A stretch of 14,963 bases of DNA, taken from Nitrospirota bacterium. Its GTDB lineage: Bacteria; Nitrospirota; Thermodesulfovibrionia; Thermodesulfovibrionales; Dissulfurispiraceae. Below, piece by piece: positions 6,687 through 14,684 of the stretch. Position 1 is the first letter of the stretch; every line of letters starts with the position of its first letter. The stretch covers positions 1-14,963 of the forward strand of contig JACREW010000031.1 in assembly GCA_016212685.1 (NCBI GenBank), written 5' to 3'. Both the position numbers and the translations under genes were made by a program. A model generated the notes under the pieces. It saw only the letters and a list, made by a program, of their open reading frames with translations. It made no database searches and was not told the DNA's origin.

Positions 6687-8233
6687 CAGTGTCTGAAATG
6701 CCTCGTGCCTGTAAGAATCATCGCCATGTTGTGCTCGTCCGCCGCCTGTATAATCTCCTGATCTTTTACAGAGCCTCCGGGCTGTACAACCGCGGTAACG
6801 CCCATTTCATGGAGGACATCTATACCGTCCCTGAACGGAAAAAATCCGTCCGAGGCCGCAACCGAGCCTTGAATCGGCTCTCCCGCGTTCATCGCTCCTA
6901 TCTTGGCCGTATAAACCCTCTTGGTCTGTCCGATGCCTATGCCCGCTGCCCTGTCTTTGAACGCGTATACGACGGCATTGGACTTTACATGCTTGCAGAC
7001 CTTCCATGCGAAGGAAAGCGCCTCAAGCTCGTCCTTTGTGGGCTGCCGTTTCGTGATCGCCTTCATCGACATAATGTCTTCATCCGAATAATCCCATCCC
7101 TGAAGGAGCATTCCGCCGGCAATCCTCTTCATATCCCACGAGCCCGCCTTTTTCTTTGAAACCATATCAGGGAACTCCAAAAGCCGCACATTGGGCTTCT
7201 TTGAGAATATTTCCATCGCCTCTTTTGTAAAAGAAGGCGCTATCACCACTTCAAGGAACAGGTCTATCATCGCCTTAGCAGCTTCACCGTCTACCGCCGT
7301 GTTAAATGCGACAACGCCGCCGAAGGCGGAAACAGGGTCCGCCTTTTCCGCCTTTTTATACGCCTCCGCAGCGGTATCTCCTATAGCGACGCCGCACGGA
7401 TTATTGTGTTTTATGATGGCGCACACCTTCTTGTCGAATTCGAGAGCAAGCATAAGCGCGGAATGGGTATCGAGGTAATTATTGAACGACATTTCCTTTC
7501 CCTGAAGCACCTTAGCGTCCGGAAGCGAAAGGCCGCTTGTCCTTTCCTTGTATATAGCGGCCTTCTGCTGAGGGTTTTCACCGTATCTCAAAACAGAGAC
7601 CCTCTTTAAAGATGTCGTAAAATATTCGGGAAAGGACTGCTCCTTTTCCGTCACCCCGGTTAAATAGTCGGCAATGAGCGTGTCATATCGTGCGGTATGC
7701 GCGAACACCTTTTTAGCAAGGCTGAGCTTTGTTTCTTTGCCGAGTTCTCCTTTTGACGATTTCATTTCGTCTATTATCTTTGCATAGTCTTCCGGATCGA
7801 CGACTACGGCCACGTCCTGAAAATTCTTAGATGCCGCCCTCAGCATTGTAGGACCGCCGATATCGATATTTTCTATGGCGTCTTCAAAAGTTACATTCGG
7901 CTTTGAAATAGTCTCCTCGAAGGGATACAGATTAACAACTACCATGTCTATGGGTTTAATACCATGCTTCTGTATATCTTCCATGTCCTTGGGGTTGGAG
8001 CGCCTCGAAAGCAGCCCGCCGTGAATCTTGGGATGCAGGGTCTTCAGCCTGCCGTCGAGCATCTCGGGGAATCCGGTGTAGTCCGAAACCTCGACAACGG
8101 AAACGCCTGCGTCTCTCAGCGCCTTCGCAGTGCCTCCCGTGGATAAGATCTCAACCCCCATCGCGGATAATCCCTTCGCGAAATCGACGACTCCTTTTTT
8201 GTCCGATACACTAATCAGCGCTCTTGAAATCAT
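6686..8233 (-). CDS. purH: Bifunctional AICAR transformylase / IMP cyclohydrolase
   Basis: 515 residues, normal length. It catalyses the last two steps of IMP synthesis. The N-terminal MGS-like cyclohydrolase domain (1 to about 195) shows ISVSDKKG, LSTGGTAKALRDAG and DGRLKTLHPKIHGG. The C-terminal transformylase domain carries RYGENPQQ (216-223), the catalytic Lys275-His276 in IIKHNNPCG, and GIGIGQTKRV (431-440), ending MAMILTGTRHFRH. ATG at 8233 follows AGGAGG by 6 nt. It is the first gene of the operon purH - globin/PsiE - purD - DUF89. Its stop overlaps the next ATG (TGATG). The roughly 440-nt leader contains two long imperfect palindromes that could affect expression. Confidence 0.98.
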   Translation of the reverse strand: MISRALISVSDKKGVVDFAKGLSAMGVEILSTGGTAKALRDAGVSVVEVSDYTGFPEMLDGRLKTLHPKIHGGLLSRRSNPKDMEDIQKHGIKPIDMVVVNLYPFEETISKPNVTFEDAIENIDIGGPTMLRAASKNFQDVAVVVDPEDYAKIIDEMKSSKGELGKETKLSLAKKVFAHTARYDTLIADYLTGVTEKEQSFPEYFTTSLKRVSVLRYGENPQQKAAIYKERTSGLSLPDAKVLQGKEMSFNNYLDTHSALMLALEFDKKVCAIIKHNNPCGVAIGDTAAEAYKKAEKADPVSAFGGVVAFNTAVDGEAAKAMIDLFLEVVIAPSFTKEAMEIFSKKPNVRLLEFPDMVSKKKAGSWDMKRIAGGMLLQGWDYSDEDIMSMKAITKRQPTKDELEALSFAWKVCKHVKSNAVVYAFKDRAAGIGIGQTKRVYTAKIGAMNAGEPIQGSVAASDGFFPFRDGIDVLHEMGVTAVVQPGGSVKDQEIIQAADEHNMAMILTGTRHFRH

Positions 8234-8258
8234 TGCGTCCTCCTGCTTAATTGATATG

Positions 8259-8476
8259 ACCTAATTTGAGCGATTCTCCTGCATCACATGGATAACAGGT
8301 GTGTTGAAAAGCCTTTAGTCCACAGCACTTGTAAAAAACATTCATCTTATATCCGTCATCTACAACAGTGGTCTCTCATTAAGCAAATCCTATGTAATCT
8401 TTCGACAAACCGGCAACCAACACTTACTAAAGGCTTTGAGGCATACCTGTTATCCATAAGATCGCTCAACTTAGGT
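8259..8476. repeat. 218-bp imperfect palindrome (MITE- or IS-remnant-like) in purH leader
   Basis: Outer arms 8259-8274 and 8461-8476 match in 15 of 16 positions (ACCTAATTTGAGCGAT against its inverted partner). Inner arms ATGGATAACAGGT (8288-8300) / 8445-8457 and GCCTTTAG (8311-8318) / 8427-8434 are perfect, separated by short mismatched stretches. About 110 unpaired bases remain in the middle. A 93-codon plus-strand frame crosses it but has no start signal or recognisable family. Confidence 0.7.
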
Positions 8477-8510
8477 ATGCGCTCACTGCTGTCTAAAATA
8501 ATCTGTCCGC

Positions 8511-8676
8511 AGGCATATGGTTCAATTTCTTTGCCAAAAAACTACCTTATTGCAAGTGTATATCAATAAAATAGACTATAATATTTATATTCAAATTGTT
8601 TCGCCCAGCTTCCGCTTCGACTCTCGCCGGGTTGAGGTAAACCGTGCTTTGGCTGCAGAAATTGAGCCGTATGCCT
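8511..8676. repeat. Second imperfect palindrome, 166 bp, upstream of purH
   Basis: Arms 8511-8530 and 8657-8676 pair in 18 of 20 positions (AGGCATATGGTTCAATTTCT against its inverted partner). The pairing resumes with gaps at GCCAAA...TACCT / GGTA...TTTGGC further in. The interior is AT-rich (about 8551-8597), then GC-rich. I see no gene in it. Together with the 8259-8476 palindrome it fills most of the 500-bp gap between radC and purH. Confidence 0.6.
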
Positions 8677-8685
8677 TGCTTTCAT

Positions 8686-8694
8686 AGTATATCA
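8686..8694 (-). promoter_or_regulatory. Possible extended -10 promoter element for the purH operon
   Basis: On the minus strand TGATATACT reads as an extended -10 (TGnTATAnT). There is no good -35 at 17 nt. If used, transcripts would carry both palindromes as a leader of roughly 440 nt. No other better candidate was found nearer to purH. Confidence 0.25.
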
Positions 8695-8732
8695 TAAATT
8701 TATTTTGGACAGATGTGGTATGCGCTATTTTA

Positions 8733-9416
8733 TCACAACACGCCCTTTTCCTTAAGGCTTATATATTTCCCGTCGCCTATAATCACATGGTCAAGTACTT
8801 GGATGCCTATTATATTCCCGGCATTCTTCAGCCTCTCCGTAATCGTAATATCATCCTTACTCGGCTCCGGATCCCCGCTCGGATGGTTATGCACAAATAT
8901 TACCGAAGCCGCGGATTCCTTTACCGCCTCTTTAAATGCCTCTCGCGGATGGATAAGGGAATTTGTGAGCGTCCCTTCTGAAATCTTATGTTCCCTTAAA
9001 AGCCTGTTCTTCGCGTCGAGTAAAACGGATATAAATATCTCTTTTTTTAGATTTTTAAAACGGGGCGCGAAATAAGAATAAAGCGCATGGCTTGACGAAA
9101 ACACGGGCTTACCGTCGGTGGATTCGCCCATCAATCTCTTGCCGAGTTCGAATGCAGCCTTTATCTGCGCTATTTTTGCCGTTCCGAGGCCTTTCATCGA
9201 TGAAAGTTCAGATATCGAAGCGGCGTCTATGTTTCTTAAAGTTTTAAATGCTTCAAGAAGCGACATCGAAAGGCCTATAACTCCTTTTTCACCGCTTCCT
9301 GTTCTCAGGATAATCGCGAGGAGTTGCGCGTCCGAAAGGCTTTCTGCGCCGTATTTAACGAGCCGCTCCCTCGGCCTCTCGTTCTCCGGCCAGTCTTTTA
9401 CTTTTGTATCGGTCAC
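8733..9416 (-). CDS. radC: RadC family JAMM/MPN-domain protein
   Basis: 227 residues, complete for the RadC (UPF0758) family. A helix-hairpin-helix segment is visible in the N-terminal half (SSMKGLGTAKIAQIKAAFEL, about 72-91). The MPN domain (about 105-227) carries the zinc metalloprotease signature His176, His178, Ser186, Asp189 in VHNHPSGDPEPSKDD, with Glu147 as the likely general base. Despite the name, a DNA-repair role has not held up and its biochemical function is unsettled; the family is often found near mobile elements. The start is GTG at 9416, with AGAAGGGGAAG upstream. It follows vapC by 21 nt and may be read from the vapBC promoter. Some 500 bp without genes follow it. Confidence 0.93.
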   Translation of the reverse strand: MTDTKVKDWPENERPRERLVKYGAESLSDAQLLAIILRTGSGEKGVIGLSMSLLEAFKTLRNIDAASISELSSMKGLGTAKIAQIKAAFELGKRLMGESTDGKPVFSSSHALYSYFAPRFKNLKKEIFISVLLDAKNRLLREHKISEGTLTNSLIHPREAFKEAVKESAASVIFVHNHPSGDPEPSKDDITITERLKNAGNIIGIQVLDHVIIGDGKYISLKEKGVL

Positions 9417-9437
9417 TCTTACTTCCCCTTCTAATTA

Positions 9438-9839
9438 TTATGATATTTTATAAACCTTCATATCGCTCACATTTTCAATATCATCGAAATCCTTATCATT
9501 ATGCATAAGCGCTAAATCATTCTCAATGGCAATCTGCGCTATCAACAGATCAACCGTAGACCTCAAAGTAATCCCCTTCTTCCTGCACTTTCTATAAAGC
9601 TCTGCGGCTGCGATATAAGAATTATGGTCTTTTAAGGAATATACAGGAAAAGACAGAAGCGATGTCTTAATATCTTCATGCTCTTTATCATCTCTTATGC
9701 CCTGAAGAATTTCGGTCAGGATAATATCGGCAATAGCTACATCTTCTTCATTAACTATGAGGCGTTCTACTTCCCTGTCAAAAGTTGAGCCGGTGTGATT
9801 GAGAAATTCGATAAAGGCGCTTGTATCAATTAGTACCAA
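9438..9839 (-). CDS. vapC: VapC-type PIN-domain toxin ribonuclease
   Basis: 133 residues, typical for a VapC toxin, a Mg2+-dependent RNase that usually cleaves tRNA or rRNA. The acidic PIN residues are present: Asp5 (LIDTSAFIEF), Glu43 (LTEILQG), Asp97 (STVDLLIA) and Asp115/Asp117 (HNDKDF). The start is a TTG at 9839; no ATG or GTG alternative keeps the essential Asp5. This start overlaps the end of vapB by 14 nt, so toxin translation is coupled to the antitoxin and probably weak. Confidence 0.93.
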   Translation of the reverse strand: MVLIDTSAFIEFLNHTGSTFDREVERLIVNEEDVAIADIILTEILQGIRDDKEHEDIKTSLLSFPVYSLKDHNSYIAAAELYRKCRKKGITLRSTVDLLIAQIAIENDLALMHNDKDFDDIENVSDMKVYKIS

Positions 9840-10038
9840 CTCTCTTCCTTCTCAATTCAGAAAGATTGCCCTGCCATAATCCTTTGCGCCTTATAGCGAT
9901 GAGCTTTTTTCTTTTAAAGTGATTTATAAGTTCTCTCAAGGCAAAGTCAATGACCTCCTTCTTTGTCTTCAAAGAAGTTAATTTTTTTGCCTCTTCTATA
10001 ACTTCATCGTCAAGGACTATATTTGTTCTCGTCTGCAT
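9826..10038 (-). CDS. vapB: VapB-type antitoxin
   Basis: 70 residues. The N-terminal MQTRTNIVLDDEVIEEAKKL is the ribbon-helix-helix DNA-binding start of the VapB antitoxin family. KTKKEVIDFALRELI follows as the second helix. The C-terminal tail RRKGLWQGNLSELRRKR is the toxin-binding part that neutralises VapC. ATG at 10038 has a strong AAGGAGGT site. Such antitoxins normally repress their own promoter with VapC; an inverted pair of ACAYAT half-sites lies in the promoter spacer. Confidence 0.92.
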   Translation of the reverse strand: MQTRTNIVLDDEVIEEAKKLTSLKTKKEVIDFALRELINHFKRKKLIAIRRKGLWQGNLSELRRKRVGTN

Positions 10039-10062
10039 AGCAGTCTACCTCCTTACACATAA

Positions 10063-10091
10063 AACATATCATATAATGTGTATATTTTCAA
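10063..10091 (-). promoter_or_regulatory. vapBC promoter with likely operator
   Basis: On the minus strand, -35 TTGAAA (10086-10091), a 17-nt spacer, and -10 TATGTT (10063-10068). The spacer and -10 contain ACACAT-n6-ATATGT, an imperfect palindrome suited to a dimeric VapB repressor. The AAGGAGGT of vapB follows. Confidence 0.6.
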
Positions 10092-10116
10092 GAAATTGTT
10101 TTGGGCTTAATTCCCC

Positions 10117-12051
10117 CTACTTCACCCTCGCGCCTTGCCTCACTTCCCTGTCGAGGGCAAGGATCGACATATTACCTTCTTCATCGGTTGCCGCAAGGAG
10201 CATGCCGTGGGACTCTATGCCCATGAGCTTTGCGGGCTTTAGATTCGTAACGACAACGATTTTTTTGCCGGTTAAATCATCAGGCGTATAAGCCTTTGCT
10301 ATGCCCGCGACTATCTGCCTTTCTTCGCTGCCTATGTCCACCTTCAACTTTAAAAGCTTTTCGGACTTCTCGACCTTCTCGGCGGCTACAACCTTCCCTA
10401 CCCTTAATTCGACCTTTGCAAAGTCATCTATGGCAATTAGTTCTTTAACGCCCTCTGTCACTTTCTTCTCCTTTTGCTCTATCTTCTGTTTTTCTTCTTT
10501 TTTCTCTATGCGAGGGAAAAGCTGCTCTCCCTTTGAAACCTTTATCTCATAAGACGGTTTCCAATCCCACTCAAATATTGCTTCTTCTTTTACTGATCTA
10601 AGGCCAAGTTGTTTCCACATTTTCTCAGATGTTTCCGGCATAAAGGGATATATTGCTAATGCCGTAAGCCTCAGCGCATTCCAGATATTGAATATAACTG
10701 TCTTCAATTCGGCAGGATTGCTCTTTGCGAGTTTCCACGGCTCTTTTTGTGCGATATGATTGTTCGCTTCTCCGATAATGGCCCAGATATTTTCGAGGAT
10801 AAAATTAAACTGCAAACGATCCCAAAAATCTTGTTTTTGAACATTTAAAATCCCATAAATACACATCCTCGCAAACTCATTTAACTCTGTAGTGTCGCCT
10901 TTTGGAATCTCAATTCTTCCATCAAAATATTTTTCCGCCATTGTCAAAAACCTGCTCAGGAGATTCCCTAAATCATTCGCAAGGTCCGTGTTTATGCGCC
11001 TTATTAAAGCGTCTTCCGAAAAATCGCCGTCGAGCCCGAACGGCACTTCCCTGAAAAGAAAATAGCGGAATGCGTCAACGCCGTATTTATCAACCATCTC
11101 ATTGGGATCAACAACATTGCCTATGGACTTTGACATCTTTTTGCCGTCAACCGTCCACCAGCCGTGAGCGAATATATTTTTAGGCAGCGGCAGGTTCAAT
11201 CCCATAAGCATCGTTGACCAGTAAACCGCATGGGTTGTGAGTATATCCTTGCCGATTATATGATGATTCGCAGGCCACCAGAAATCTCCGAGTTTAGCGT
11301 TCTCTGCGTGAGGGATGAGATAACGCGTGGCCGAAAAATAGTTTACCAGCGCATCGAACCAGACATAGGTGACGAAGTTGTCGTCAAAAGGAAGCGGTAT
11401 TCCCCACGCAAGCCTCTGTTTGGGCCTCGAAATACATAAATCTCCGAGTGTATTGTTTTTAAGAAAACCGAGGACTTCATTTTTCCTTGTTTCAGGCAGT
11501 ATATAGCCGGGATTTTTCTCCTCGATATACTCTATCAACCTTCCCTGATATTTCGACATAAGGAAAAAATAGTTCTCTTCATGTATCTGCTCAACGGGCC
11601 TTCCGCAGTCCGGACAGTTTCCCTCTATTAGATCTTTCTCTGTCCAGAACCTTTCGTCCGGAACGCAATACCATCCGGCATAGCTCCTCTTTTCTATCTC
11701 TCCTCTGTCAAAGAGCATCTGCATAAGCCCCTGCACTGTCTTTATGTGCTCTGTGTCGGTGGTTCTTATAAATGCGTCGTTCGATACATTGAGTTTCTTC
11801 CAGAGGCCTTTGAAGTTCTCGACCATTATATCGGCATGTTCCTTCGGCGTCTTGCCCTTTTCCTTTGCAGCCTTATCCACTTTCTGCCCGTGCTCGTCAG
11901 TGCCTGTAAGAAAAAAGACTTCATTGCCTTTAAGTCGGTTGTATCTTGCGAGGATGTCCGCCGCAATAGTGGTATACGCATGACCGATATGGGGTATATC
12001 GTTCACATAATATATGGGTGTTGTAACATAAAACCGCCTGCCGGAGTTCAT
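10117..12051 (-). CDS. metG: Methionyl-tRNA synthetase with C-terminal tRNA-binding domain
   Basis: 644 residues. This class I enzyme charges tRNA-Met. It has HIGH (21-24), LTGTDEHGQK (48-57), a zinc-finger-like insert (Cys129, CPDC at 146-149), AHGWW (295-299) and KMSKS (305-309). The anticodon-binding helical domain spans about 350-480. A charged linker (about 514-534, rich in Lys/Glu) leads to a C-terminal EMAP/Trbp111-like domain (about 541-644: VELRVGKVV, NLKPAKLMGIESHGMLLAA) used for tRNA binding and dimerisation. ATG at 12051 overlaps the ricT stop in an ATGA junction. It is the last gene of tmk-holB-ricT-metG. Confidence 0.97.
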   Translation of the reverse strand: MNSGRRFYVTTPIYYVNDIPHIGHAYTTIAADILARYNRLKGNEVFFLTGTDEHGQKVDKAAKEKGKTPKEHADIMVENFKGLWKKLNVSNDAFIRTTDTEHIKTVQGLMQMLFDRGEIEKRSYAGWYCVPDERFWTEKDLIEGNCPDCGRPVEQIHEENYFFLMSKYQGRLIEYIEEKNPGYILPETRKNEVLGFLKNNTLGDLCISRPKQRLAWGIPLPFDDNFVTYVWFDALVNYFSATRYLIPHAENAKLGDFWWPANHHIIGKDILTTHAVYWSTMLMGLNLPLPKNIFAHGWWTVDGKKMSKSIGNVVDPNEMVDKYGVDAFRYFLFREVPFGLDGDFSEDALIRRINTDLANDLGNLLSRFLTMAEKYFDGRIEIPKGDTTELNEFARMCIYGILNVQKQDFWDRLQFNFILENIWAIIGEANNHIAQKEPWKLAKSNPAELKTVIFNIWNALRLTALAIYPFMPETSEKMWKQLGLRSVKEEAIFEWDWKPSYEIKVSKGEQLFPRIEKKEEKQKIEQKEKKVTEGVKELIAIDDFAKVELRVGKVVAAEKVEKSEKLLKLKVDIGSEERQIVAGIAKAYTPDDLTGKKIVVVTNLKPAKLMGIESHGMLLAATDEEGNMSILALDREVRQGARVK

Positions 12052-12944
12052 CGCCTGAAGCGCCTCCTCTTATGCTTGAATTTCTTATGCCGCTGTTCGC
12101 CCTGCTCTGATTTCGGCTGCTCAGGTTTTGGCTGCTCGGTTTTATTCTCTTCGATAGTTTCACCGGAAACCTTCTCAGGCGGGGTTTCTATGGATTCCTC
12201 AACCGCATCGCTCTGCTCCAGTTTTGACAGGACTTCCGAAATCCTGCTGTCCTGCTTCTCTTCGCGCACATCTTCTTCCGCCGGAATCTCATCGTCAGTT
12301 GCAATGCTTTCCATGTCTCCTTCGTACTCGTACCTGAGACAGCACATAAGCCTGCTGCAAAGTCCCGAAAGCTTGCCCACGTTCAAGGCCAGATCCTGCC
12401 GTTTGGCCATTTTTATGGATACAGGCTCGAATGAAGTCAAAAATGTGCTGCAGCACAACTCCCTGCCGCAAACTCCGAGCCCGCCTATGAGCTTTGCCTC
12501 GTCGCGTATGCCTATCTGCCTCATCTCTATCCTTGTCTTGAACCTTGCGGCAAGGTCTTTCACAAGTTCCCTAAAATCTATTCTTCCGTCCGCGGTGAAA
12601 TAAAAGATTATCCGTTTTCTATCGAGGGTCGATTCCGCTCCCACAAGCTTCATCTGAAGGCCGCGCGCCATTATCCGCTCGACACAGAAATCCTTAGCCT
12701 CTTGTTCGAGTTTCCTGTTTCCCTCGTCTGTTTTTATATCGTCTTCGCCGACAATCCTCATAACCTTCTTGAGTTCCCTTCCTCCGGATTCCACCGTGCG
12801 CCTTCCCTTTATTACCCTGCCTATACTGAGGCCGAAATCCGACTCCACGACAACGGAATCCCCTTCCTTCACCTCTATTCCGTTAACCTCGAAATCGTAT
12901 ATCTTTCCGCAACTCTTAAATCGTATACCTACAACATCCGGCAT
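12048..12944 (-). CDS. ricT: PSP1-domain Fe-S protein, RicT/YaaT family
   Basis: 298 residues. The PSP1 domain (to about 205) holds six conserved cysteines as C159, C164-C165, C196 and C201-C202 in GVCGRELCCS and GLCSRLMCC. In the B. subtilis Ric (YaaT-YmcA-YlbF) complex such cysteines bind a [4Fe-4S] cluster and the complex affects RNase Y-dependent mRNA maturation. Whether the partners exist here cannot be seen. The last 90 residues are a low-complexity tail with EQPKPEQPKSEQ and a very basic end (KFKHKRRRFRR), longer than in the Bacillus protein and possibly RNA-binding. The start codon follows the holB stop directly (TAGATG). Confidence 0.9.
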   Translation of the reverse strand: MPDVVGIRFKSCGKIYDFEVNGIEVKEGDSVVVESDFGLSIGRVIKGRRTVESGGRELKKVMRIVGEDDIKTDEGNRKLEQEAKDFCVERIMARGLQMKLVGAESTLDRKRIIFYFTADGRIDFRELVKDLAARFKTRIEMRQIGIRDEAKLIGGLGVCGRELCCSTFLTSFEPVSIKMAKRQDLALNVGKLSGLCSRLMCCLRYEYEGDMESIATDDEIPAEEDVREEKQDSRISEVLSKLEQSDAVEESIETPPEKVSGETIEENKTEQPKPEQPKSEQGEQRHKKFKHKRRRFRR

Positions 12945-13940
12945 CTATACCTCCATTACCTGTCTCATTATCGTCGACACATAATTCCATGTTATGGATT
13001 TATTAAGATTAAAATCAAGCAGTCCTTTTAACCGCTGCATTTCCTGATACGCGTCTAAAACATCCTTTGCTTTTCCTCTATTGCCTATTGCCCATTGCCT
13101 CTCGCCTAATATCAAATCGGTCTTCCTTTCCGAAATTCCATAAACAACCATATCTCTCAACAGAACCGATGCCGTATCGAGCCATGAATTGATTTCACCC
13201 TTATCCGCCCACGCGTCCTTCGACTCTCCGCGAATCATGCCGTTGAGAATCTCAGTGAACCTCTCACGTTCTTTTACGAGATCCGCAGACACCGCGAGAC
13301 CCGGCCTTCCCATCGCGATATTGAGCACAAAATCCATCTCCTTCTCGTCGATATGCTTTGACATCACGCCTTTACATCCGTCCAGAGGCAGCGGATAAAA
13401 TTTTATTTGCACGCACCTCGATCTTATAGTATCGGGCAGCCTGTCCGGATTGGCGGATATGAGTATTATCAGGCTGTCCGGCGGCGGCTCCTCGAGAGTC
13501 TTTAAAAAAGCATTTGCGGCATTGATATTCATGACATCGGCGTCGTCGATGATAATAATTTTTTTTCTGCCTTCATAAGGGCTTAAATAAAGGATTTCTT
13601 CGATTTTATGCACGGCCTCTATCGGATACTCATACCTGTTCTTATCTTTGCCTGTCTTCTCTTTTAAAGAAAGCGCATCTTCTACGCTCTCAAGGGTAAT
13701 GGTCAGGATATCGGGATGGGTTGCCGAGTCTATCTTACGGCACGATACGCATTCATCGCACGAATCATAGCCTTCCGGCCGCGCACAGTTAATAGCCTTG
13801 GCATAATTAATTGCAGATAGTCTCTTTCCGATGCCTGAATCTCCTGAAAACAACATAGCGGACGCCACTCTGTCTCTCCTGAGAGTGCCTGAAAGTATTC
13901 GGAGCGCCCGCTCCTGCCCTATGACATCTTTAAGCGCCAT
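12945..13940 (-). CDS. holB: DNA polymerase III delta' subunit (clamp loader)
   Basis: 331 residues from ATG 13940. A TTG 15 bases upstream is possible, but GGGAG stands 7-9 nt before the ATG and MALKDVIGQ is the normal family start. As delta' of the clamp loader it helps load the beta clamp. It has Walker A GDSGIGKR (33-40), a Cys4 zinc module (Cys52, 61, 64, 67), Walker B IIIIDDAD (128-135), LEEPP (149-153) and the arginine-finger SRC motif (174-176). It overlaps the tmk end by 22 nt and abuts ricT. Residues 281-287 (RQWAIGN) are encoded by a 21-bp heptamer repeat, so part of the C-terminal domain is repeat-derived. Confidence 0.94.
   Translation of the reverse strand: MALKDVIGQERALRILSGTLRRDRVASAMLFSGDSGIGKRLSAINYAKAINCARPEGYDSCDECVSCRKIDSATHPDILTITLESVEDALSLKEKTGKDKNRYEYPIEAVHKIEEILYLSPYEGRKKIIIIDDADVMNINAANAFLKTLEEPPPDSLIILISANPDRLPDTIRSRCVQIKFYPLPLDGCKGVMSKHIDEKEMDFVLNIAMGRPGLAVSADLVKERERFTEILNGMIRGESKDAWADKGEINSWLDTASVLLRDMVVYGISERKTDLILGERQWAIGNRGKAKDVLDAYQEMQRLKGLLDFNLNKSITWNYVSTIMRQVMEV
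13079..13099. repeat. Three tandem heptamers inside holB
   Basis: On the plus strand TATTGCC, TATTGCC and CATTGCC follow each other. Being 21 bp, the repeat keeps the holB frame and codes for RQWAIGN (minus strand). It is of the same length class as the heptamers at 2016-2043. Confidence 0.75.
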
Positions 13941-14560
13941 CCCACTATCTCCCAAACCTTTTCTCTTATCTGTTCCGGCTGCATTGACGCATCCACTATT
14001 TTTACCCTTTCCGGCTCAGCCTCTAATATCTTCAAATAACCTTCGCGGACTTTTTTATGAAACTCTATATCTTCGAGTTCAAGCCTGTCTACCTTATTGG
14101 CTCCCTTGTTCCTCATCAAACCGGTTTCAACATCGAGATCAAAAAGTATGGTCAAATCCGGCCTTATGCCGCCTGTCGCAATAATATCTATTGATTTCAG
14201 AAACCCGATATCGATTCCCCTGCCGTAGCCCTGATAGGCAATTGTCGAATCCGTAAACCTGTCGGTGATGACGATCTTTCCGTCATTAACAGCCGGCAGT
14301 ATTTTTTCGTTTAAGTGCTGCGCCCTGTCGGCATTATAAAGAAGAAGCTCCGCAAGATAAGACATCTCCGTATGATCGGGCTGAAGCAGTATTTCGCGAA
14401 TCCTGCTTCCGATAACCGTGCCTCCCGGCTCTTTTGTCAGGACAACATCGTATCCTTCTTTTGAAAGCCTTTCGCTCAGGAGCTTAGCCTGCGTGGTCTT
14501 GCCGGTTCCTTCTATGCCTTCGAGGGAAATGAATATGCCTTTTTTAAGGTTTGCAGTCAT
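13919..14560 (-). CDS. tmk: Thymidylate kinase
   Basis: 213 residues, usual length. It phosphorylates dTMP to dTDP for DNA synthesis. It has P-loop EGIEGTGKT (14-22), LTKEPGGTVIG (41-51), the DRF motif with TDRFTDSTIAYQG (99-111), and a LID segment with Arg150 and Arg159. It is first in the operon tmk-holB-ricT-metG, an order shared by many bacteria. No Shine-Dalgarno site precedes the ATG at 14560. A TATAAT lies 14 nt upstream, so the transcript may have almost no leader. Confidence 0.97.
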   Translation of the reverse strand: MTANLKKGIFISLEGIEGTGKTTQAKLLSERLSKEGYDVVLTKEPGGTVIGSRIREILLQPDHTEMSYLAELLLYNADRAQHLNEKILPAVNDGKIVITDRFTDSTIAYQGYGRGIDIGFLKSIDIIATGGIRPDLTILFDLDVETGLMRNKGANKVDRLELEDIEFHKKVREGYLKILEAEPERVKIVDASMQPEQIREKVWEIVGWRLKMS

Positions 14561-14574
14561 AAAGTTTGATGTTT

Positions 14575-14580
14575 ATTATA
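14575..14580 (-). promoter_or_regulatory. Possible -10 element of the tmk operon
   Basis: TATAAT on the minus strand, 14 nt before the tmk ATG. No good -35 is seen at 16-18 nt. The rest of the gap to 14684 holds only a short GC hairpin, CCCGCA/TGCGGG (14653-14667), with no T-run on either side. Confidence 0.4.
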
Positions 14581-14684
14581 TCACGGCTTGATAAGTATTT
14601 TTGGGAATCCACAAGTTAGCCTGTTCCCATAGCAGATTGTTATTCCCCCTGTCCCGCACCATGCGGGATTAATTGTCACTAACC

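Noticed and set aside
8288..8569. 93-codon plus-strand frame in the radC-purH gap
   Set aside because: It runs across the palindromic repeats, has no ribosome-binding site or domain, and its composition follows the repeat arms.
11746..12603. 285-codon plus-strand frame
   Set aside because: It is antisense to metG and ricT, both firmly identified by motifs; the Ser/Cys-rich translation is typical of a shadow frame.
14653..14667. CCCGCA/TGCGGG hairpin considered as a terminator for the restriction-type gene
   Set aside because: The stem is six pairs with a 3-nt loop and no T-run on either strand, so it does not meet the usual rho-independent pattern.
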